11,104 nt of DNA. Source: Bog-159 sp049514955. Its GTDB lineage: Bacteria > Acidobacteriota > Terriglobia > Bryobacterales > Bryobacteraceae. The DNA is taken from contig JBEKUO010000198.1 of NCBI GenBank assembly GCA_049514955.1, positions 1-11,104 on the forward strand, given 5' to 3'. This document shows, piece by piece, positions 3,812 to 11,104 of this stretch (position 1 is its first letter; each line of letters starts with the position of its first letter). The translations under genes and the position numbers were made by a program. A model generated the notes under the pieces. The model did no database searches. It was not told the origin of the DNA and worked only from the letters and a program-made list of their open reading frames with translations.

Positions 3812-6790
3812 ATGCGTTACATCGCGATATGCCTGATCGGCATCCTGCCGCTTTTGGCCGGCGCCAAGAAGGAGCCGCCCGCCGCCACCGCAGCCGCGTC
3901 CCAGAAGAACGACGAAGGCTACTCGGCGAAGATCCGGGAGTACACCACCGAGACTTACTTCCTGACAGAACTGGTGGACCATCTGCCCGCTTCCGATCGC
4001 GTGCCCACACCCGAGAAGGTGCTGGGCTATGCGATCGGCACGCCCAACAAGCTCACCTATACGAAAGACATCTACCGCTACATGCGTGAGCTGGAGAAGG
4101 CGTCGCCGCGTGTCCGCGTCTTTTCCATAGGGCGCTCCGAAGAGGGCCGCGAGACGCTGCTGGTGGCGGTCTCCGACGAGCGAAACCTCGCCCGCCTGGA
4201 CCACTACAAGGAGATTACCGCCGCGCTGGCGGACCCGCGCAAAACGCCGCGCGAGCAGGCCGACAAACTGATCGCCGAAGGCCTGCCGATGTACTGGGCG
4301 ACCGGCAGCATACACTCGCCCGAGACCGGTTCGCCGGAGATGTTGATGGAGCTGGCCTACCGGCTGGCCGTGGAAGAATCGCCGCTCATTCAGAATATTC
4401 GCCAGAACTCCATCGTGCTGATCACGCCGGCCAGCGAAGTCGACGGGCGCGACCGGGCCGTGGACGTGTACAACTACAAGAAAGCTTTCCCGGATAAAAC
4501 TCCGCCCAGCCAGGTCTATTGGGGCAAGTACGTGGCGCACGACAACAACCGCGATGGACTCGGCATGGCGCTGGCGCTGAGCCGCATCCTGATGGGGGCG
4601 TTTCTGGAGTATCACCCGACCGTGCTGCACGATCTGCATGAGTCGGTCCCGTTCCTGTACGTCTCTACTGGCACCGGGCCTTACAACGCGTGGCTCGACC
4701 CGCTGGTGGTGGATGAATGGCAGAAGATGGCCTATGTGGAAATCGAGGAGATGACCAAGCGGGGCGTACCCGGTGTCTGGACGCACGGCTTCTACGACGG
4801 CTGGGCCCCGAATTACATGTTCTACATCGCCAACGGTCACAATTCCATCGGACGCTTTTACGAGACTTTCGGCGGCACGGGCGCCGATACGCGGGAGCGC
4901 ACGGTGGAAGACAGCGCCACGACTCGGACCTGGTACCGGCCCAATCCGCCTCTCAAGAAAGTAAAATGGTCGATCCGCGACAATATCAACCTGCAGCAGA
5001 GCGCCATCCTGTTTGCCATGGATTACACCGCGACCAATCGGCGGCAGTTCCTGGAGAACTTCTACCTGAAGAGCAAGCGGAGCGTGGACAAGGCGTCCCG
5101 CGAGGGTCCGGCGGCCTGGGTGATTCCGGCCGACGATTCGCGCCCGGGCGAGTGCGCCGAAGTAGTCAACCTGCTGCGCACGCAAGGTGTGGAAGTCCAC
5201 AAACTGGACCGCGAGGCTGAAGTGGCCGTCGGGGCGGACGGCAAGAAGACGAAGTTCCCGGCCGCCAGCTATGTGGTGCGCATGGATCAGCCCTATAGCC
5301 GTATGGCCGACATGCTGCTGGACACGCAGTATTACAACGTGAGCGACCCGACGCCCTACGACGACACGGGCTGGTCGCTCGGCCCGCTGCACAATATCGC
5401 CGCCGTGCGCGTGGCGAAGCCGGAGATTCTGCAATCGCCCATGACGATGCTGACCGAGCCGGCCAAGCCCACCGGCCGCTTGTCGGGATCCTCGGAAGCC
5501 GCGGCCTACGCCATCAACCATACCGCCGACAACAATCTCGGGACCCTGCGCTTCCAACTGAAGGACGTGAAGATGTTCGCCGCCGAGGAGCCGTTTGAGA
5601 CCGAAGGCGTCAAGTTCAACGCCGGCACGTTTCTCATCAAGGCCGAGGGCAACGCGGAAGGTTTACGCGCGCGGCTCGATGCCGCCGCAACCGGAGTCGG
5701 CGTGACGGTAAGGGCGCTGCGCGAATTGCCCAAGGCGCCCATGCACGAACTGGCCGCGCCGCGCATCGCGCTGGTGCATACGTGGCTCAACACGCAGAAC
5801 GAAGGTTGGTATCGCATCGCCCTCGACCACCTGCGGATTCCCTACGAATACATCTCCGATCACGTCCTGCGCGACACGCCCGATCTTCGCGCGCGCTGGG
5901 ACGTAATCCTGTTCGGACCCACGTCCGGCAGCGCGCAGCGGATCGTGAACGGTCTGCCCATGCGGGGCGATCCCATTCCCTGGAAGGAATCGGAGATCAC
6001 TCCGAACTTGGGCGGATCCCCGGACACCACCGACGATATGCGCGGCGGCATGGGGCTGGAAGGGCTGCTGCACGTGAGCCAATTCGTCGAGGCGGGCGGA
6101 CTGTTCATCACGATCACCGGCAACGCGGCCATTCCCATCGATTACGGATTGATCGATGGCGTCACCATCTCCACCACGCCGGAGTTGAAGGCTCGCGGCA
6201 GCGTGATGAATGCGGTGATCTCGGATAAGGGCAGTCCGATCGCCTACGGTTACGGCGACAAGCTGGCCCTTTATTTCAACCAGGCGCCCGTATTTCAGGT
6301 CAGCACTACCGGGGGTTTCGGACGGTTTGGAGGCGGTGGCCCCGGCGGCTCGCCACCGGGACGTGTTACCGGCCGCGGGACGACCAGCGATCCCGATATT
6401 CCGCAGGGTCGCGAGTATCAGGCTGTGACGCCCACGCCGGAGGTGAAGCCGGGCGAAGAGGCGCCCCTCGACGACGAGATGCGGGAAGCGCTGCGCGCCT
6501 ACATTCCGCCGCCGGAGATGCGACCCCGCATCGTGGTTCGCTTCGCGGACGAAAAAGAGCTGCTGGTGTCCGGTATGCTCGCTGGTGGCCGCGAGTTGGC
6601 GCACCGTCCGGCCATTGTGGACGTCCCGCGCGGCAAAGGCCACATCCTGCTATTCGCCAATAACCCGGTGTGGCGGAATGAGACGCAGGGCAGCTATTTC
6701 CTGCTGTTCAATGCCATGCTCAACTACGACCACTTGGGAGTTGGCCGGAAAGCTCCGGAGGGCAAGGCAGAGGGGCGCGGCGCGGAGTAG
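3812..6790 (+). CDS. Exported M14-family zinc carboxypeptidase-like protein with long C-terminal extension
   Basis: A 992-residue protein. Residues 1-18 (MRYIAICLIGILPLLAGA) form a signal peptide, implying export. The M14 domain spans about 70-420. Zinc ligands His168 and Glu171 lie in GSIHSPETGSPEM, the substrate-binding Asn-Arg pair in HDNNRDG (243-249), and the third zinc ligand in LHDLHES (272-278; His273 or His276). GRFYETFGG (347-355) may supply the catalytic Glu351. M14 enzymes cleave C-terminal residues or peptide-like amides. Beyond about 430 come roughly 560 further residues: a mixed alpha/beta region, a section starting RIALVHTWLNTQNEGWYRIA (651-670) that resembles a ThuA/glutamine-amidotransferase-like fold, and a Gly/Pro-rich stretch at 831-885. 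The upstream AGGAG (3795-3799) is 12 bases from this ATG; an out-of-frame ATG at 3801 opens only an 11-codon frame. The gene converges on the TonB-dependent receptor gene. Family call is firm, substrate unknown. Confidence 0.9.
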   Translation: MRYIAICLIGILPLLAGAKKEPPAATAAASQKNDEGYSAKIREYTTETYFLTELVDHLPASDRVPTPEKVLGYAIGTPNKLTYTKDIYRYMRELEKASPRVRVFSIGRSEEGRETLLVAVSDERNLARLDHYKEITAALADPRKTPREQADKLIAEGLPMYWATGSIHSPETGSPEMLMELAYRLAVEESPLIQNIRQNSIVLITPASEVDGRDRAVDVYNYKKAFPDKTPPSQVYWGKYVAHDNNRDGLGMALALSRILMGAFLEYHPTVLHDLHESVPFLYVSTGTGPYNAWLDPLVVDEWQKMAYVEIEEMTKRGVPGVWTHGFYDGWAPNYMFYIANGHNSIGRFYETFGGTGADTRERTVEDSATTRTWYRPNPPLKKVKWSIRDNINLQQSAILFAMDYTATNRRQFLENFYLKSKRSVDKASREGPAAWVIPADDSRPGECAEVVNLLRTQGVEVHKLDREAEVAVGADGKKTKFPAASYVVRMDQPYSRMADMLLDTQYYNVSDPTPYDDTGWSLGPLHNIAAVRVAKPEILQSPMTMLTEPAKPTGRLSGSSEAAAYAINHTADNNLGTLRFQLKDVKMFAAEEPFETEGVKFNAGTFLIKAEGNAEGLRARLDAAATGVGVTVRALRELPKAPMHELAAPRIALVHTWLNTQNEGWYRIALDHLRIPYEYISDHVLRDTPDLRARWDVILFGPTSGSAQRIVNGLPMRGDPIPWKESEITPNLGGSPDTTDDMRGGMGLEGLLHVSQFVEAGGLFITITGNAAIPIDYGLIDGVTISTTPELKARGSVMNAVISDKGSPIAYGYGDKLALYFNQAPVFQVSTTGGFGRFGGGGPGGSPPGRVTGRGTTSDPDIPQGREYQAVTPTPEVKPGEEAPLDDEMREALRAYIPPPEMRPRIVVRFADEKELLVSGMLAGGRELAHRPAIVDVPRGKGHILLFANNPVWRNETQGSYFLLFNAMLNYDHLGVGRKAPEGKAEGRGAE

Positions 6791-6830
6791 TGCGCCCCGC
6801 TCCCTCATGGTCGCGGCTTTGAAGAACGTT

Positions 6831-6850
6831 GGCAGGCGGAAGCGCCTGCC
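6831..6850. terminator. Perfect 8-bp hairpin between convergent genes (terminator or REP-like)
   Basis: GGCAGGCG (6831-6838), loop GAAG and CGCCTGCC (6843-6850) form a perfect GC-rich stem. It lies 40 bases after the peptidase stop and 11 bases beyond the receptor stop, a position suited to a bidirectional terminator. There is no T-tract on either side, so it may instead be a copy of a dispersed palindromic repeat that limits transcript decay. Confidence 0.5.
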
Positions 6851-6861
6851 CCACCTGCGTA

Positions 6862-9800
6862 TTAGAACGTAAACCGGGCGGCGAACTGGAACGCGCGCGG
6901 TCCGCCCGAGCCGAAAATGTTGGAATCCGCGCTGGTTGGCTGCCCAAATCCGGCGCTGTTCGAAGTCAGATTATAGCTGTATCCGCCCAGATTGGCGATG
7001 TTGAAGACATTGAAACACTCGCCGATGAGGGACAGTTTGGCGCGCTCGCTCCCGAGCTTGAATACTTTGGTCACGCGGATATCCTGCGAGGTGAAGGGGC
7101 GCGGCAATGACCAGTTCGATGGCAGCGAAATGGTCGGAATCACGCCCGTGGTGGTGGTTTGGCCGGCGTAGTTTTGGTTGAACGCATTGACCGCCTGAAT
7201 CACCGCGGCCTTTCCGTCATTGACGCCGAGCTGATTGTAGCCAATGCCCGGAAGCGGCGACCCTCCGACTTCTCCCGCTTCGTACGCGCCGTTGCCGTTC
7301 AGGTCCACGCCCGATACGAACGGCTCGATCGGCCCCACGCTTTGGAATGAGGTGATGCCCGCCACCGTGAAGCCCCAGGGCAGATCCACGGTCATTGAAC
7401 CGGTCAGGATCTGATGAGGGGCCTGCGGCCCCACGGAAGCGAACCAGTTGCTGTCGTCTACCAGGCCGTTGTAGCCGACCTGATTGGAGTAGGAGTACGA
7501 CAACTGCCCGCTGGTCCGATGCGAGAAACGCTTGTTTGCTTTGAGCAGGAGTCCCGTGTAGTGGGAGCGCGCGCCGCTGATGATCCCTTGAATTACCCCA
7601 TTGGAGCACTCCGCCAGTGGATTGGCTGCCTCGGCCGCGCTGGTGCAAGCCGGGATCACAGGTCCAGCCGCGCTGTAATAGTGGTTCAAGTCCGTGTCGC
7701 GGATGATCTGGTGCAGATACTGCCGAAAAACGAAATCCGCGCTGAGCACCACGTCCGACCGTAATTCTCTTTGCACACCGATGCTGGCGTGCTCGGAATA
7801 CGGCGGCCGGAAATTCTGCGCCAGCAGCTCTTCCCCGGTCTTGAACACATTGATGTTGCGAATGGCCAGGCTGGTGTTGCCAGGAGGTCCCAACTCCGCC
7901 TGGGCGCCGGCGTAAAACATTGGGAGCAGGCTGACGAGTTCTGCCCCCGTGAACGTGGTTGGTTCGCTCGAAAGCGCGCTGGGCTGCAGAGGACCCGGTA
8001 GATTTCCGAAGCCGTTGATCCCCGAGATGGTCGAGAAGAAGACGCTATCGCCCAGCAACGCGCGCCCCGTGCCGGCCGGCCCCAACATAGCCCGCTCGAT
8101 CAGCCGTTCCTCCAGGTTGATGGTGTCGTAATAGATGCCCGCGCCACCTCGAATTACGGTCTTGTTGTCATTGCCCACGTTCCAGGCGAAGCCCAGCATA
8201 GGACTGAAATTATGCGGTTGGTGCAGTTCATTCCCCAGACCGCCCTGCCCATACAGCGGCGCCAGATATTCCGGCTTGGTCAGATCGTAATTGAGCGCGT
8301 TACTTTCGTATGTCCAGGCCAGCCCGTACTGCAGGCTGAATTTCGGTCGCACCCGCCAGGAATCCTCCCAGTAGAGATGGAAGGTATTGTCATGGTCCGC
8401 GTTGCCCTCATTCCATGACGGGGGCTGGTTGATGTCGCCGACGCCCATTGCAAACCCGGCCACCGGAAGCTGCAGTAGGTCATTGATCGTGTTGAAGGAG
8501 GAAGGCAGCGGAAGTTGCGTCAGCCCGAACGAACCGAGGATCTGATTGAAGCCCTCTACAATCTCCGGGGAATACAGGACGGCGGCTGCGGGAGCGGCGT
8601 ATGCGTAAGTCCCGGTGCCTTTCTGATACTCCCAGTAGACGCCGAATTTCATAGAGTGGGTGCCCTTTTGTTTGCTGATGTTGTCGGCGAAGATATTCCG
8701 CCGCAGCACGCGGCTTTGCGGCGCATTAGTGGCATTGCCAATGGTGAAGTTCGACACGCCGACAATACTGATATTCGGTCCTCCCAGCCCCAGGCAGGGC
8801 GGCGGGCATTGGGCCGCCGTGGGCGGATTGTTGGTGTTCGACCAGTATGTGTAGGAATAGCGAAATTCGTTGGCCGTGCTGGGGTTCACGACAGTGGTAA
8901 CCGAAAAGACGCCGGAATCGGCCCAGTTCTTGTTTACGTCCCAATCGGACGGCAGTTGGCCGCCGCCTGACGGGGCGTAGCCGTTATTGCCGTCGTGGGA
9001 ATAGCGCAGAGAGGCGCTGTTCTTGGCGTTGATGAGCCAGTCCAGGCGTTCGCTGATTTCGTTTTCATGGAACGGGCTGGCGGCATACGACGAGAACTGT
9101 TGAAACAACGGATCGCTCGGGACCGCGCTATAGACCCCCACCTGGTTGGTATGTTCCAGAGCGGAAAAGAAGAACAGCTTTTCCTTCTTGATGGGTCCGC
9201 CCACTTCGAAGCCCGACTGGCGCCGCGCAAAAAAAGGACTGGCCGGCTCATTCGGATCGCGCTGCAGATACGGATATGCGGAGAAGTCGTGGTCCCGGTC
9301 GAAGAAGAAGACGCTGCCGTGAAAATCGTTGGTGCCGCCGCGCGTCGCGATATTAATGGCCCCCCCGGCGCCGATGGCAGTGGCAAGGTCCAGGTTCATC
9401 GAGGAAAGTTGAAACTCCTGCACCACCTCCTGCGAGAAATTCTGCTGCGTGCCGCCGGTCACCGAGTCGGCGATGGTCGCGCCATCCACGGTGATGCGCA
9501 CGGAGCCGTTGCCGGAATCGGCGCCCAGGATATTCACGTCGAACAGCCGGTTGTACTGGCCGACGCTGTTCGCCGAGACGGTGACGCCCGGCTCCAGCAT
9601 GGCCAGATTCAGGAAGCTTCGGCCATTGAGCGGCAGGTTCTCGATCTCCTGGCGCGTGATCACACCCTGGATAGTATGGCTGTCATAGTCGATCTGCGCG
9701 GCTTCGCCTTGCACGCTGACGACTTCGCTGGCCGCGCCGACCTGCATCACCAGGTCCACGGAGGTGACTTGGCCCACCTGGACCGTGGCGTTTTCGATCA

Positions 9801-10071
9801 GTGTCCGGAATCCGGACGCGGTGGTTCTCAACGTGTAGCTTCCCGCCGGTAAGGGCGACACTGCGAACGACCCATCGGCGCTCGTTACCGCCTGGTGCTC
9901 TTGTCCAGTATCTTTGTTGGTTACCGTGACGGTGGCGCCCTGCATCACGCCGCCGGTCTGGTCATGTACAGTACCGTTCAAGGAACCCACCGGCGCCTGC
10001 GCCAGGCCGAGGACAACCCCCCATGCTGCGATCGACAGCAGCGACACACTGAGTCGCGTTCGGTTCAACAT
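6862..10071 (-). CDS. Oar-like TonB-dependent outer-membrane receptor
   Basis: The product is 1069 residues from ATG 10069-10071. A signal peptide covers about residues 1-26 (to LGLAQA). A carboxypeptidase-regulatory-like beta-sandwich follows at about 28-110 (GSLNGTVHDQTGGVMQGATV, DGSFAVSPLPAGSYTLRTTA). The plug region has LPLNGRSFLNLAMLEPGV (146-163) and GGAINIATRGGTNDFHGSVF (236-255), typical of acidobacterial Oar-like receptors. The remainder is beta-barrel sequence and ends RAFQFAARFTF, with the terminal Phe expected for outer-membrane barrels. A longer reading from GTG 10128 is unlikely because that codon lies in the promoter and AGGGGGG precedes ATG 10071 by 3-4 bases. The family imports ligands through the outer membrane using TonB energy; the ligand is unknown. 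The neighbouring exported peptidase could supply substrates (inference). Confidence 0.93.
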   Translation of the reverse strand: MLNRTRLSVSLLSIAAWGVVLGLAQAPVGSLNGTVHDQTGGVMQGATVTVTNKDTGQEHQAVTSADGSFAVSPLPAGSYTLRTTASGFRTLIENATVQVGQVTSVDLVMQVGAASEVVSVQGEAAQIDYDSHTIQGVITRQEIENLPLNGRSFLNLAMLEPGVTVSANSVGQYNRLFDVNILGADSGNGSVRITVDGATIADSVTGGTQQNFSQEVVQEFQLSSMNLDLATAIGAGGAINIATRGGTNDFHGSVFFFDRDHDFSAYPYLQRDPNEPASPFFARRQSGFEVGGPIKKEKLFFFSALEHTNQVGVYSAVPSDPLFQQFSSYAASPFHENEISERLDWLINAKNSASLRYSHDGNNGYAPSGGGQLPSDWDVNKNWADSGVFSVTTVVNPSTANEFRYSYTYWSNTNNPPTAAQCPPPCLGLGGPNISIVGVSNFTIGNATNAPQSRVLRRNIFADNISKQKGTHSMKFGVYWEYQKGTGTYAYAAPAAAVLYSPEIVEGFNQILGSFGLTQLPLPSSFNTINDLLQLPVAGFAMGVGDINQPPSWNEGNADHDNTFHLYWEDSWRVRPKFSLQYGLAWTYESNALNYDLTKPEYLAPLYGQGGLGNELHQPHNFSPMLGFAWNVGNDNKTVIRGGAGIYYDTINLEERLIERAMLGPAGTGRALLGDSVFFSTISGINGFGNLPGPLQPSALSSEPTTFTGAELVSLLPMFYAGAQAELGPPGNTSLAIRNINVFKTGEELLAQNFRPPYSEHASIGVQRELRSDVVLSADFVFRQYLHQIIRDTDLNHYYSAAGPVIPACTSAAEAANPLAECSNGVIQGIISGARSHYTGLLLKANKRFSHRTSGQLSYSYSNQVGYNGLVDDSNWFASVGPQAPHQILTGSMTVDLPWGFTVAGITSFQSVGPIEPFVSGVDLNGNGAYEAGEVGGSPLPGIGYNQLGVNDGKAAVIQAVNAFNQNYAGQTTTTGVIPTISLPSNWSLPRPFTSQDIRVTKVFKLGSERAKLSLIGECFNVFNIANLGGYSYNLTSNSAGFGQPTSADSNIFGSGGPRAFQFAARFTF

Positions 10072-10119
10072 TTTCCCCCCTATAGCTTGGTACGCCCGTG
10101 AAGACGTACGTTGCGTTAG

Positions 10120-10147
10120 ATTAATCACGGTTGAAGGCCGTTGTCAA
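10120..10147 (-). promoter_or_regulatory. Predicted promoter of the TonB-dependent receptor gene
   Basis: On the minus strand a perfect -35 TTGACA (10147-10142) is followed after 16 bases by ATTAAT (10125-10120). The -10 lies inside the palindrome GATTAATC (10119-10126). Transcription would start near 10113, giving a leader of about 40 bases before ATG 10071. Confidence 0.5.
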
Positions 10148-10164
10148 GGGGGGTATGGTTTTAT

Positions 10165-10200
10165 GACAAACAAAGCCCAAACTTTAGTTTCTAAAGGGCT
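10165..10200 (-). terminator. Rho-independent terminator downstream of tRNA-Leu
   Basis: On the minus strand AGCC-CTTTAG-AAA-CTAAAG pairs into a stem (10200-10182), with an outer AGCC/GGCT pairing closed over a small bulge, then a T-rich TTTGTTTG run. It lies about 60 bases after the tRNA 3' end and just upstream of the receptor promoter, so it would insulate the two transcripts. Confidence 0.55.
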
Positions 10201-10213
10201 GGCGGCCTTGCCG

Positions 10214-10225
10214 GCCGGCGCCGGC
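10214..10225. repeat. 12-bp perfect GC palindrome
   Basis: GCCGGCGCCGGC is a perfect palindrome inside a GC-only stretch between the tRNA and its terminator. It may help structure the tRNA trailer, or simply reflect local GC richness. Confidence 0.4.
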
Positions 10226-10259
10226 TGGGGGGTTCCGCGGCTGTGGTCGAGGATTCCGA

Positions 10260-10346
10260 TGGTGCGAACGGGGAGGGTCGAACTCCCATTCCCTTGCGGG
10301 AGCCAGATCCTAAGTCTGGTGCGTCTGCCAATTCCGCCACGTTCGC
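10260..10346 (-). tRNA. tRNA-Leu, anticodon UAG
   Basis: The minus strand folds as a class II tRNA of 87 bases. The acceptor stem is GCGAACG (10346-10340) with CGTTCGC (10270-10264), discriminator A at 10263, and a genome-encoded CCA (10262-10260). The anticodon arm is CCAGA-CTTAGGA-TCTGG, giving anticodon TAG, which reads CUN leucine codons. A long variable arm with CCC-GCAA-GGG and the T-arm GGGAG-TTCGACC-CTCCC follow. All arms pair well and I see no duplicated 3' end that would indicate an integrated element. Confidence 0.95.
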
Positions 10347-10364
10347 AGGGGCAGGCTTTTCCCG

Positions 10365-10370
10365 ATGATA
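10365..10370 (-). promoter_or_regulatory. Possible -10 of the tRNA-Leu promoter
   Basis: TATCAT on the minus strand (10370-10365) lies 19 bases before the mature tRNA 5' end. No convincing -35 is present: the expected position overlaps a small inverted repeat. Confidence 0.3.
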
Positions 10371-10380
10371 GCAGCCGGGG

Positions 10381-10395
10381 GCGAGCTTTGCTCGC
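10381..10395. repeat. Inverted repeat GCGAGC-TTT-GCTCGC
   Basis: A perfect 6-bp stem with a 3-base loop lies 65 bases past the stop of the ABC permease gene and upstream of the tRNA. It could terminate the permease transcript, but no T-tract follows on the minus strand. Confidence 0.35.
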
Positions 10396-10459
10396 TGTGG
10401 CCGGTGGTTGGTGGATGGTGGTTGTGTCGATTGCGGCTGGGATCGGCCCACCGATGCGG

Positions 10460-11104
10460 CTACTCCTGGTGCAGCGCCTCCATCGGGTCGATGCGCGTCG
10501 CGCGCCGCGCCGGAATGTAGTTCGCGATCAGCGCCACCGTGAGAAGCAACGCTGCGACTCCCATCATTACGCCAGGATCGAGCGGCGCTACGCCATAGAG
10601 AAGTGCGCGCAGGGCCGTCGCCAGCGCGGCGGCGCCGGCCATTCCTGCCGCTAGACCAATCAGCGCGGTCTTGATACCGCTCAGGACTACCAGCGCCTTG
10701 ACCTGCCCAGGCGTAGAGCCAAGCGCCATGCGAAGTCCGAATTCGCGCGTGCGCTGTGCGACGCCGTAGGAAACGACTCCATGAATCCCGAGCGCGGCCA
10801 ACAGCATCGAGATGCCCGCGAAAACCAGCAGCAGCGCGGTTGAAATGCGCGGCGCGGTGCCGGCCAGCGACAAATAATCGTCCATGCTGCGGATCTGAAA
10901 CACCGGCTGGCCGCGATCCACCGACCACACGGCCTGCTTCACGGATTTCACCACCGCCGACGTATCCATCGTGGTGCGCACGGCCAGCGCCATGGCCTTG
11001 TCGGCCATCTGCGCATAGGACGCGTAGATGGTAGGCTCCGGCTGTTTTTCCAAGCCATAATGATGCACCTGTCCCACGATGCCGACGATTTCCCGGAACT
11101 CACC
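10460..11104 (-). CDS. ABC-type MacB/FtsX-like permease, C-terminal part (ADOP-type), 5' end beyond right edge
   Basis: The frame is open to the right window edge and encodes the last 214 residues. It begins GEFREIVGIVGQVHHYGL, the end of the MacB-like periplasmic domain, then YASYAQMADKAMALAVRT. Membrane segments lie at about 88-113, 138-164 and 178-197. The cytoplasmic loop QRTREFGLRMALGSTPGQV (117-135) and the C-terminal ARRATRIDPMEALHQE are hallmarks of FtsX-like permeases of the MacB type. In Acidobacteriota such proteins form a large duplicated family (ADOP, acidobacterial duplicated orphan permease) of about 800 residues with two permease repeats and usually no adjacent ATPase; this would be the second repeat. 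GTG 11075-11077 is internal, not a start, since conserved sequence continues upstream. Substrate unknown. Confidence 0.9.
   Translation of the reverse strand, partial: GEFREIVGIVGQVHHYGLEKQPEPTIYASYAQMADKAMALAVRTTMDTSAVVKSVKQAVWSVDRGQPVFQIRSMDDYLSLAGTAPRISTALLLVFAGISMLLAALGIHGVVSYGVAQRTREFGLRMALGSTPGQVKALVVLSGIKTALIGLAAGMAGAAALATALRALLYGVAPLDPGVMMGVAALLLTVALIANYIPARRATRIDPMEALHQE

Noticed and set aside
3717..4010. N-terminal extension of the 48-aa membrane protein to 146 residues
   Set aside because: The extension runs antisense into the peptidase signal peptide and is Arg/Ser-rich without pattern, while the strong ribosome binding site and promoter fix the start at 3716.
3785..5557. 590-codon open frame on the minus strand
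   Set aside because: It lies antisense to the M14 peptidase, whose motifs are clear. The translation is His/Arg/Val-rich as expected of a high-GC shadow frame and has no recognisable domain.
8995..9852. 285-codon open frame on the plus strand
   Set aside because: Antisense to the plug and barrel region of the TonB-dependent receptor; composition is that of a shadow frame.
10072..10128. 19-residue N-terminal extension of the receptor from a GTG at 10128
   Set aside because: The extension lies between the predicted -10 element and the AGGGGGG ribosome binding site, and the signal peptide begins properly at ATG 10071.
10260..10346. tRNA-Leu as an integration site for a mobile element
   Set aside because: No integrase gene and no second copy of the tRNA 3' end are present in the window.
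10191..10928. 245-codon open frame on the minus strand
   Set aside because: It runs across the tRNA-Leu gene and the permease gene in another frame, so it is not coding.
1..11104. CRISPR array, insertion sequence or toxin-antitoxin module
   Set aside because: No regularly spaced repeats, transposase motifs, terminal inverted repeats or recognisable toxin or antitoxin frames were found by eye.

Overview
The window looks like part of an Acidobacteriota chromosome, most likely Solibacter/Bryobacter-like. Three things point there: a very large Oar-like TonB-dependent receptor with an N-terminal carboxypeptidase-regulatory-like domain, the C-terminal end of a MacB/FtsX-type permease of the kind duplicated in acidobacteria (ADOP family), and generally high GC. 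No phage, IS element, CRISPR array or clear island boundary is visible. This assignment rests on gene content read by eye, not on a search.

Layout from left to right. Bases 1-772 hold the N-terminal part of a polytopic membrane protein on the minus strand (possible GT-C-type glycosyltransferase), cut by the window edge. Bases 773-1143 are a divergent regulatory region with two copies of TTGGTTAACCG and two copies of TAGTATGGTC. Next come an overlooked 57-residue C2HC zinc-finger-like protein (1144-1317) and a FkbM-family methyltransferase (1327-2277), apparently one operon. The methyltransferase converges on a zinc-ribbon membrane protein (2287-2772, minus). That gene is divergent from a smaller paralogous membrane protein (2941-3324, plus), and a textbook G-quadruplex motif lies between the two. 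Bases 3325-3569 hold no convincing intact gene, only a short C-terminal-looking coding remnant. A 48-residue single-pass membrane protein (3570-3716, minus) with a strong Shine-Dalgarno site is divergent from a large exported M14 zinc carboxypeptidase-like protein (3812-6790, plus). The peptidase converges on the TonB-dependent receptor (6862-10071, minus) across a short gap holding a perfect 8-bp hairpin. Upstream of the receptor are its promoter, the terminator of a tRNA-Leu(UAG) gene, that tRNA (10260-10346, minus), and the 3' part of the ABC permease gene (10460-11104, minus).

Functionally, the best-supported group is the envelope set: an exported peptidase next to an outer-membrane receptor, which may act in breakdown and uptake of peptides or other polymers (inference from adjacency only). 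The most intriguing unannotated items are the zinc-finger/FkbM pair with its repeated upstream elements, the paralogous membrane proteins separated by the quadruplex motif, and the 48-residue membrane protein. I see nothing that clearly amounts to a complete new defence or biosynthetic system; the candidates are stated with that limit.
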